A stretch of 64,000 nucleotides of DNA from Dysidea avara. Taxonomy: Eukaryota > Porifera > Demospongiae > Dictyoceratida > Dysideidae. Location of the stretch: positions 17,811,633 to 17,875,632 of the forward strand of contig NC_089274.1 in assembly GCF_963678975.1 (NCBI RefSeq), in the 5' to 3' direction. Under the pieces are notes generated by a model. The model was given only the letters and a program-made list of their open reading frames with translations, did no database searches and was not told where the DNA came from. This document shows, one piece after another, positions 56,701 to 64,000 of the stretch; positions within the stretch are counted from its first letter, which is position 1; each line of letters begins with the position of its first letter. The translations under genes and the position numbers were made by a program.

Positions 56701-59700
56701 TTGATAATAGATATGCATTGATAATTGGTTGCTCATAACACTACAGGCAGCCAGATACAGAATACAGTCTTTGGTCCACCTGCCTGCCTGACTAAGGTTA
56801 GATACCAAATAAAGCAGCATACAGCCACCATTTTCTGCCACAACAACAAACTCATAAGTGGAATGTGCCTTCAACAAATGTCTGCCTTCTGTGCTTTGAC
56901 ATTCCTTATATCTTTAATTAAATGGTCTTCTTCATGCCAGGAAACTACACCAAGGCGTTAACTTTCCATATTGACACATATTATTTAGATGCCACAAAAT
57001 TATTTGAGGCACTTAATAGACTGTACCATCACTGCATGGTAGCATTGGGTAGCAGTAAGCTGGGCTTATAAAATGGCTCCATTCTGTCTAATCTTCTTGT
57101 CAACTAGCTGAACACTCGTACTACACAAAACTCATACTACTTGTATGGAGATAAACATAAAGCAGCTGATTGTTGCTTCAGAATGCCATAAATATGGGAA
57201 GAAAGAACACCTTGCCCGTGTATGTAAAAAATAAATGTAAACCCTTACCGAAAGGACTGATAATGGCAGTTGTTGTTTTACTAGCAGTGCGTTGGCTGAA
57301 TTACAAGGCAAAATCACATCCACCATTTCAAAACTGCAGCTTGTCACCCATCTTCTAATGGTTGCCATGCAAACCATCAAGGCAGGAATGAAGAATATTG
57401 ACCAGCTCAGTATACACTAAAAATGTGACATTTTCTGTTTCATTACAGACTGACACCGCACACAACAATGGGTGTAGCTCCAGCAGAGCTAATGTTGAAA
57501 CAACAGCCTTGCTTATAGTGCTAGTTTAAAAGACAAAGCTTCACAACAACAGCAGAGACAGAAGATACATGATAGCACCATGAGACAACACATGTTTTAA
57601 AAAGATGACTTAGTAATGGCTTTAAGACAATATGGTTACCAGGAACCGGTGGTGAACAATCATACAAAATCACGCTAACAGACGAATCATCCTACAGAGT
57701 GCCCATTTTCAGTAAGGCTAAAATATGGCAGCTTTGGCTACTTGTATGGCTTCACTGGGATATATAAAGTTAGCCATGCTCCATGGAATGTATTGTAACA
57801 TTATGGATTTTCAGAAACTTCTAGAACCACTCTATTAATTGATCCTTGTTGGATAGTGCTGATGAAGTTAATATGCAGCAATATTGATGACCTATTAATT
57901 ATGACATTATTTGTGCACCAGTTGTGTTTAGCAGTCAAGATGAGAGAGCTCTTTGTGATGAATTAATGTTTAAATGATTCCTGGCCTTGTAGTTGTTAAC
58001 AAGCACTGCATTGCTTCACCAACTAGTTTTCATGTATGATAGCAACATAGTGATGTACCACTGTGTACTTGACATAATTATTGTGATCACATAGCTGTAC
58101 AAGTATGCACATATATCAGAAGCCATACATTGCTGACCACAGCATGCTATCAAGAGTTAATAATATAGCACAAAGTCATTCAAAACAATACACTGGTGTT
58201 TGTGTTATAACTCTGATTATTATTATTAGCTGACTACTTAACAGCTACTATACATGATGACTGACTTAAAATACGTGCATATTTGGCACTGTGTAGCTAA
58301 TATCAAGCACCACCAGCGATATGTGATAGCGACATAGCATTGATAGTGATGTTGTTCTTAAACTAACCATCAGGTCTCTTATAGTTTAGCGATTGTATTT
58401 TCTTTCTACTATTGTTTTTAGTAACATTACTTAGTGATCTGGACCTTGTCTTCCCTGCTTTCTAGATTACACACACACAATTAATGATGCCATATGTAAG
58501 TGATCATCATATTATACTGCTGCATATTAATATCATAATCATACTTCGGGGTATGAACCATATACCAACACAGAGTGTCTTTAAAGAGCACTCCTTCAAG
58601 ATTATAAAGCTTCATAGCAATTATTATTATTATAATTTAATATGTGCACAACATACATACACTCAGGAGTTGATTAGGCAAATGGCCTTTGATTGTGTCC
58701 ATATCCAATGTTGCTCCAAAATTTGTTTAATTCAAATTTGAAATTGATTGTGCTGAAGTAACATATTGTTCCATGGTGATAGCTGAAGAAGTTTAGTCTG
58801 ATGGGATATGGTGGCTCTAGGTTCGAATTACTTTTCTACTGTGCATACTGTGTATTACACCCTAGTAACATGTGTATAAATAATAGTTATACGGGCACAA
58901 TGTGGAGTCTGAAATTTATAAACCTGAAGGCCCGGGCTGTAGCGCACGAGCGAAGCGAGGGCGCTACTAAGGGCCTGAGGGTTTATAAATTTCATAGACT
59001 CCACATTGTGCCTGTGTAACTGCTTTAGACTCTATTTAACATTACACTCAGATTACTTACCTCATACACGGCTGTTTCTGCTGTAGGCTTGGCAAAAGCG
59101 GCTGGTTTTCTTGCAATAATACTAGCACCATGGCAACTATACGTCCTCACATGACAAAATAATCGCGCTCGTTAGATCACTGCACGTGAACAATGCATAG
59201 CGATTGGATAAACCTAGATTTTGAGCATATGTTATATTGTGCCTGAAGGCGTGGAGTATATTAGAAAACAAGATGGAGGATATGAGATTTATTATCCACC
59301 CAAAACAGCCTAAATAGTGTCTAAAGACTAAAACACAGTGGAAAACATAGTTTCGTGGTTAAAATAAAGCACATCACAGAAGCCATAACTTTAATCGCAA
59401 ACTATAAATGTAATGGTCCACATGATGATTGATACTGATGACATCCCTATCCCATTCTCTTAGCAGCCACCTCCTAGTGGAAGTGCTCCAATCAAACTTC
59501 ACTGTTCACAGAGGAATTGTAAGCCTTCAGAGATACAGAGGAACCATAAGCCTCCAGGGGAGGAATGCAGTAGCCAGAAGCCCTATGTTAACTTGTTTTT
59601 GTAATTGAATTAAACATGCTGTTTAGGGTTTCTTTTATAAGTATAAATATAGTGCATTGTGCGTGTTGTTGTGTAGTTAAGTGTTATCCTTATAAATGTG

Positions 59701-62352
59701 TGCTACATATATAACTGGGCAGATATGACAGTGCCAGTAGCAGCAGTATTCCAGCAGGAGGGCTACTAAAGGGACATTGCTTCAAGGAATTGTCAAATTC
59801 CCACCTAATCTCCACCCTGTCTGTATTGGGGGAGTAGGGTTTTAATTAACAGTGATAGGTAAGTAACATAAACCACAAGGGGTAGTCACTACCAATACAT
59901 AGGTATGTTGATAGTATACACCAGTCACCTAGCCTCAAGATGGTATTGGTTCCCCTAATTCCAGAGTCATACCGCCCCACTCTGCTTAGCTTCAAGTTAA
60001 GTTATCCCAGCTAAGAGATTTTGTTGAGACACACAGCACCCATGCTAGCATGCAGCAGAAGCGTTACTACAATGGACATGCTGTTTCAAGAACATTTTGC
60101 TGTAGATGATCCTCTTTGGCTTTTCATTCCTACAGTAGGCAAGATGGGAAGGAAAATGGACTCTAGTCAGTGAAAAGCCCCATTATATATACCAGATGGC
60201 AACAGAAATTAAACAGTACATGTCAACAAGCTGAGAGCAAGACTACAAGCTGCTACTACTTTCGATCCTGCTTCTCCAAAATGACTGGGTTCCACCTTCA
60301 GTAGATTCAGTAGAGCATCATTTTATTGAGTATGATCCACCTGGACCTGAGCACCATTATCCTACCCGATAGAAGACTGTCCTTGAAGAATGAACTAAAG
60401 CTAGGAGGGACAGATGTAATGATGAGTAATATTTTGTATTGGCTTGTAAGCACACACACATTGCTGATGTAATTACACATGAATATATTTGTATATGATG
60501 TCACTTAAAAGTCTTGCATTTTTCAGTTATTTGGTGGCATTACACTGAGTACTACACATATACAAGACATATAAAATTTGCACATTATTCACTACCTCAG
60601 TGTAGTTTAACAAAAATAATTTGCCTACCACCAGCAATGATACAAGCACTGTTATGTTAACATGGCTAATTCATCTGTATATCACATCAAGGCCGGCTCT
60701 GGAGGGGGGGCAAGTAGGCCATGGCCCACCCAACATTTTCCTAACTACAGTTAACTTGACTCAGTAGTATGTTATAGCAATACAATTACGCATGCAAGTC
60801 TGCTGCTTTTTTAGCACTCGAACTTACCAAAACTTCTTGTAAACCATACTAAACACTAGTCTGTGCTGGGTTAGAGGACTTAGATACTGTGCTACAAGTC
60901 TACCAGTCTCTCAAACACGGAATGTTACAGAAAAGTCTTGGCAGGGGCATGCATCAAAATATTTGTGGGTGCCTTATTGTCTATGTGGTACAATTTAGGC
61001 CACACCACTATTACAGTAACGGTACTGTGATCATTATTCATCCAGCTACTGGCTAATAAGCTTAGATTTATACATGCAGCTGTTAACAGAGTTGGGGATA
61101 GTGCGTTACATTTACTTTTACAGCAACGAATATTATAACGCGTTACATGACAAAGTAGCAAGTAACATGTAACGGATATTACATCCGGAAATTGTAACGA
61201 ATGTAACGCATTACTTCCTTTTAAGGCGCATTGTATCCGGGCATGTGATTGAGTGCATTTTGGGTCCAGACAAGACTGAAGATAACATTAAAGGCATGGA
61301 CAAAGAATGATAGTGTATGGGGAGTGCCCTTGAGGCCAAGATACAACAACAAAGTATGTATTTGTGGCTGAACTACACCCGAAACATGTGTCTCCCTCAT
61401 GTCACTTGTAGTTGTAGGGTGGTAGCTTGTATTTAGAAGGTTGGACTTACTTTATAGTTTGTAACAACAAATGTATTATTACTAGTTACAGCCCTCAGAG
61501 TAGCGAGTAATAATAGTACTTCAACACACTACCTACCACCAACCATGGACGGCCCACCCAACCTTATTTGGCCAGAGCTGGCCCTGGACATAAAATTCAG
61601 TCAGTTTTATACCTGGAATTATATTGAGCCTCTCAGCAGTCTGCATATTCACTAAAGATTTTCCAGGTCCTTGGTTTATAATGCAACGGGTGCACAGTGT
61701 TCAGTAGCCAGAGAAATGCTTTCCAATGACATATCTAACAAGCAGGTAAGGTTGCATTAACTCATACCATCCATTAATCAGTGAGACTACATCATACAGT
61801 TATGTGTCTCTATAATTCAAGATAAGACACTGAAAACCCTGAGTGTTTAGGTTGGTACACAAAGTAATGATCATACAGCTAATCACATTTTAGTGGTTAA
61901 AAAGATGTTTGAGAGTCCAATCCAGTGAATGGCCGGTTACACGTACACCCCTCAAAAAAAAAAAAAAAAAAAAAAGCAGTCTGCCGGGCCACTCAAGACT
62001 AACTACAAGTTGGTATGCACGGATCACATAAACACATGTTGCTTAATTGTAGCCATTTTGTTGCGATCAGTTTTGTTGATCGCAAGTTTGAACGAGAAAG
62101 CAAAACATTCACGGAGTTACAACACCAGTACGACAATATTTCCTTACCATTCACAATAGCTCCCTCCACTATGCAATAGATATTCAGTAGGATCAAGAAG
62201 ATAATTGGCTTCGCGAAGATTTGCAAACAACGAGATCGACAAGGACCTAACCCACAGCCGAGAGTAGTCTGATCGTGATCGCCTTCATCACTTTGCGAAC
62301 TACGACACAAAGTCGCTGAGCTATCCTCTCTGTCGTCACTTCTATCCACCAT
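47756..62352 (-). CDS. SLCO: SLCO/OATP transporter, copy C, with premature stop in exon 4
   Basis: Exons 62352-62148, 53862-52912, 52867-52714, 52659-52506, 51850-51690 and 48086-47756 total 1956 nt with conserved phases; without the stop this would be 651 aa. Exon 1 starts MVDRSDDREDSS and ends LLNIYCIVEGAIVNG. Exon 2 carries DPGWVGAWWIG and YIDDIVHPKRAPIWLGIF. Exon 4 is the Kazal-like loop, but its sixth full codon is TAG (52643-52641) where copy B has CAG. Translation would end after 442 aa, losing the external loop and the last helices. All later exons are intact and all splice sites look good, so this is a very young pseudogene, a polymorphic null, or a sequencing/assembly error. Intron 1 is 8285 nt; intron 2 is 44 nt. 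Confidence 0.85.
48900..49780. repeat. Hairpin-family element with a long non-palindromic centre
   Basis: Left arm has GTAGTGAAACAAG, GGTTGCCTACTG and GATTAAATATCCACTAGTG; the right arm repeats them inverted (TCCACTAGTATATCTGCAGG ... CTTGTTTCACTAC near 49690-49745). Between them lie about 560 bp (49110-49680) not found in the compact copy at 50372-50680. It is either a longer family member or another nested insertion. Confidence 0.5.
50372..50680. repeat. Palindromic MITE, uninterrupted copy
   Basis: Ends ACAAGTAGAAGGAAAAATTAGG in inverted orientation; the arms read into each other across about 309 bp with TTTAATCCCTAATTCAGTC...TATAGACTGAAG near the centre. Serves as the empty-site reference for the nested insertion at 30917-31805. 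Confidence 0.75.
51921..52251. mobile_element. Small foldback-like element with minisatellite core
   Basis: Ends CAAGAGTACATAATA in inverted orientation; arms of about 41 bp share AGGGAGGGAGAGTGTCTAACT. ATAAAAT flanks both sides (51914-51920, 52252-52258); an ambiguous base could make it 8 bp. The interior holds the 20-bp tandem repeat. It lies in SLCO-C intron 4. No coding frame. Confidence 0.8.
51990..52130. repeat. 20-bp minisatellite, about seven units
   Basis: Unit CAACACCTATCAACAGCACT, repeated head to tail with two single-base variants (AATACC, AACGCC). Entirely inside the foldback-like element. Confidence 0.9.
52641..52643 (-). other. In-frame TAG in SLCO-C exon 4
   Basis: Reads GAT GAT TAG ACT where SLCO-B reads GAT GAT CAG ACT in an otherwise near-identical exon. 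One C-to-T change. No alternative acceptor nearby keeps the frame. Confidence 0.85.
53910..54873. mobile_element. DNA element with AGGGCTGAG inverted ends
   Basis: Left end CAGGGCTGAGTAAT, right end the inverse of TAGGGCTGAGCGATACTG, with TATCG/CGATA words near both ends. Flanks are CACACACA and ATACACAC, so an 8-bp duplication is possible but masked by the CA repeat. A hAT-type MITE is the best guess. Confidence 0.6.
54395..54490 (-). repeat. tRNA-like/SINE relic
   Basis: Minus strand carries an A-box-like TGATACAGTGATAAG and, about 40 nt on, a B-box GGTTCGATTCC. The T-arm and acceptor do not pair properly and no 3' partner exists, so this is a tRNA-derived SINE fragment rather than a working tRNA. 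Confidence 0.4.
54905..55130. repeat. Long hairpin MITE, second copy
   Basis: Same layout as 45000-45262: GTAGTGAAACAAGAGATG...GGTATTACAGCATAGGG on the left, answered inverted on the right. Loop around 54990-55005. Non-coding. Confidence 0.75.
55748..56218. repeat. Inverted-repeat element
   Basis: GTTTTCTTGTTTTTAATGCTG (left) is answered by CAGCATTAAAAACAAGAC-type text (right, near 56200). GTAAAGGTGATTTTTGTCACG is answered by CGTGATGAAAATCACCTTTAC. Arms about 80-90 bp; no coding frame. Confidence 0.6.
57173..57720 (+). mobile_element. Ty3/gypsy relic (zinc knuckle and integrase scraps)
   Basis: Plus strand: ECHKYGKKEHLARVCKK (57177-57227) is a CCHC knuckle with its second Cys changed to Tyr. 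HPSSNG with a following TIKAGM (57340-57395) and TPHTTMGVAPAELML (57453-57497) are integrase pieces, followed by a C-terminal-domain scrap to about 57720. Several frame breaks and internal loss. Opposite strand to the SLCO genes and a different gypsy lineage from the intact one. Confidence 0.7.
58887..59020. repeat. 134-bp near-perfect hairpin with GCGCACGAGCGAAGCGAGG core
   Basis: Arms GTTATACGGGCACAATGTGG and its inverse (GTTACACAGGCACAATGTGG) continue through GACTC, AATTTATAAACC and GGCCC to a CpG-rich loop. Only a few mismatches over about 50 pairs. Non-coding. Confidence 0.75.
60040..60370 (+). mobile_element. Possible gypsy integrase C-terminal relic
   Basis: Scattered, frame-broken plus-strand words resemble the end of a gypsy integrase (QKRYYNGHAV; LFGFSFLQ; HFIEYDPPGPEHHYPT). 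Weak alone, but the order fits and another gypsy relic lies upstream on the same strand. Confidence 0.35.
61087..61215. mobile_element. Truncated hAT-type MITE
   Basis: CAGAGTTGGG at 61087-61096 followed by GTTACATTTACTTTTAC and TAACG/GTTAC words, as in the full copies at 7656 and 34511. I could not find the right terminus or a target duplication. Confidence 0.55.
61956..61977. repeat. Poly-A run
   Basis: About 22 consecutive A between CCCCTC and GCAGTC. It could be the tail of a retroposed sequence, but no parent is recognisable upstream. Confidence 0.7.
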
Positions 62353-62448
62353 GTCGCAGGAATAAGTAGCTACGTATACGGGCCCGTAACGTAAGATTCT
62401 TTGTTATGTTTATATTATAGATTAGACACACCCCGGTTGACCGCGACT
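62353..62448 (-). promoter_or_regulatory. Presumed SLCO-C promoter region
   Basis: Only about 96 bp lie between the SLCO-C start codon and the 3' tail of the LINE relic, so the proximal promoter must sit here or inside the LINE. GTAGCTACGTATACGGGCCC lies just upstream of the start. No TATA box at a convincing distance. Confidence 0.4.
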
Positions 62449-63775
62449 ACGTTTATTTATTTATTAATGGATAAAACAAATGCATTAGGCCTGAGGCCTT
62501 AGCTTTCACAGTATCCATATGCTATTACAGACCAATAATTGTCTAATCTAGATTTAAAAGAGTTACTTATGGGTGCTGAGATTACCGAACTAGGTAAATC
62601 ATTCCACTGATCAATTATTCAATGGCTGAAAAAGTTCTGTCTTATTATAAGTCTGGCTCTTTGTTTGTAAAGTTTTTAGATGGTGTCCTCTATTACTGCA
62701 GGTGGTGTTCAAGATAAAAAGACTCTTAAGATCGACTCTAATAGTGATTGTTTAATATCTTGTAGACTTCTATCACCCCTTTGTCTACGACAATATAGAG
62801 AGTACAGCCCAAGAAGTTTTAGTCGATTCTGATATGGTATACTGGATAGACCATGTACCAGTTTGGTGGCACGACGCTGAACATTTTCCAGTAATTAACT
62901 CAATATCCTTGAGAGACCAAACTTGAACACAAAATTCTAACTCAGGGCGAATATAAGTACGATACAAAATCTTGAAAGAACTACAAGACAAAACTCGAAA
63001 GAGCATTTTATTCTATCAAGAGTTTGCTTGGCCTTAGCAGCTATTTGTTGACAATGAAAAGAGGGTTTCAAATCTGATGAAATCCACACACCCAAATCCA
63101 TTACCTTTTCAGTATAAGGAACCATAACACGCTTGCCACTTTTAATGCCAACAATAAAATATAGTTATTTTCTGAAGTCGTATGTAAGTTGATACACATT
63201 GCCTTACATTTATCAATACTCAAAGACAGTAACAAATGTAGAGACCATTCCATGGTAATATAAAGATCCTTCTGTAGCTTAACAACATCTTCAGAACATT
63301 TGACTACTCTGTAAAGCTTGGTATCATCTGCAAACTGCTCAATAGATGAATCATATGCATGTTGAGTGAAATATCATTCACATTATAACAAAAAAGTAAG
63401 GGTCCTAATACAGATAGTCCTTGAGGTACTCTGCTCTTAACAGTTATCTGGCCATTACACCGTTATATATAGCTCCCTGTTAGCTGTGTAAAAGAAAACT
63501 TCTTAATCATGTCAAGATTTTCCCAGTAATTCCATAAGACTTTAATTTCCTTAACAAATGAATGTGTGGGACCGAGTCAAATGATTTACGATAATCCAAA
63601 TATAAAATGTCAACTTTCCAACCTTCATCTACAGCAAGAGTCCAATCATTGTATGACTTAATAAGGTTTGTAAAACAAGATTTACCATGACAAAACCTGT
63701 TGCGCATGTGCAATGAATAACCAGTGGATTTTCGCATTGATTTTGAATTGAGTGATTTCATTGGCTATTTGCTGC
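62449..63775 (-). mobile_element. 5'-truncated non-LTR retrotransposon (LINE) relic
   Basis: Minus strand: reverse transcriptase pieces FCHGKSCFTNLIKSYNDW, VDILYLDYRKSFDSVPH (first catalytic Asp block) and VPQGLSVLGPLLF, then the thumb and a C-terminal WNDLPSSVISAPISNSFK-type tail near 62545, typical of CR1/L2/Jockey-like elements. The YADD-type box near 63330 and later frames are broken by stops and shifts. The 3' end is an AATAAATAAATA run at 62452-62468. The upstream endonuclease is missing: dead on arrival. Confidence 0.85.
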
Positions 63776-64000
63776 ACATGCGCTACGTACTCATGGACAA
63801 CCACCCTATACCTATGGTATAATCTATGGTATTACGGCATTCCTATAGAAGAACCGGCCATATTAACTAGTGTTGTTCTAGTTCTCGGGTTCTAAGGTAC
63901 TAGAACTAAAAAGTACTTTTAGTACAGTAGTTAGTTTATTTTTAGTACACTAAAACTAAATCAAAATTATGAGCTGTTTTTCATTCAAAAACATGATTTG
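63776..64000. other. Right edge, no feature recognised
   Basis: 225 bp of AT-rich text with a short self-complementary TAGTACTAAAA-type stretch near 63895-63950. No gene. Confidence 0.4.

Larger units (their letters stand above)
53863..62147. other. SLCO-C intron 1, repeat-filled
   Basis: 8285 nt with no supported host exon. Contents: an inverted-repeat element (53910-54873) with a tRNA-like scrap inside, a long hairpin (54905-55130), another inverted-repeat element (55748-56218), plus-strand gypsy relics (57173-57720, 60040-60370), a hairpin with a GCGAAGCGAGG core (58887-59020), a truncated hAT MITE end (61087) and a 22-A run (61956-61977). Confidence 0.7.

Noticed and set aside
61929-62159. 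76-codon plus-strand frame
   Set aside because: Created by the poly-A run (poly-Lys) and antisense to SLCO-C exon 1.

Overview
This is a eukaryotic nuclear window, almost certainly from an animal. The genes are split by spliceosomal introns, many only 44-56 nt long. The DNA is AT-rich and full of MITE-like repeats. The gene content is metazoan: a syntrophin, a class III cyclase-like protein with a myristoylation-type N-terminus, ribosomal protein L7, and three tandem organic-anion transporters (SLCO/OATP). Short introns, long repeat-filled first introns and hAT, Ty3/gypsy, foldback-like and LINE relics would fit a sponge or another early-branching marine invertebrate. That placement is inference; nothing here fixes the species.

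Layout. 1-4895 (-): a gamma-syntrophin-like gene running off the left edge (split PH1 around a PDZ domain, then PH2). 5029-6219 (-): an intronless cyclase-homology gene. It shares a 232-bp divergent promoter with RPL7 (6452-12513, +; five exons, 246 aa), whose fourth intron is 5 kb of repeats plus one unexplained two-exon reading frame. From 13 kb to the right end, the minus strand carries three paralogous SLCO genes, each with a remote first exon: A 13027-21503 (661 aa), B 22931-37552 (654 aa) and C 47756-62352 (would be 651 aa, but has an in-frame TAG in exon 4). All three share the same six-exon, phase-conserved structure.

Mobile DNA dominates the rest. A Ty3/gypsy element (37696-43029) has identical 180-bp LTRs and a CTACA target duplication. 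It sits just upstream of SLCO-B in the same orientation, so its 3' LTR faces the first exon of B. Its gag-pol region is split by a 1038-bp foldback/MULE-like element with long inverted repeats containing minisatellite and a perfect 9-bp target duplication. A decayed gypsy relative (about 43.9-47.7 kb), plus-strand gypsy scraps in the first intron of SLCO-C, and a 5'-truncated LINE at the right end complete the set. Two complete hAT-type MITEs with exact 8-bp duplications, a pogo-like MITE with TA duplications, several long hairpin elements and a nested insertion with an intact sister copy can also be read directly.

How the genes relate: the three SLCO genes are one tandem family. Exon-by-exon similarity is mosaic (C looks like A in exons 2 and 6 but nearly identical to B in exon 4), which suggests gene conversion. 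All first exons end in the same phase, so splicing between neighbouring genes would keep frame. The other three genes have no obvious functional link to the transporters.
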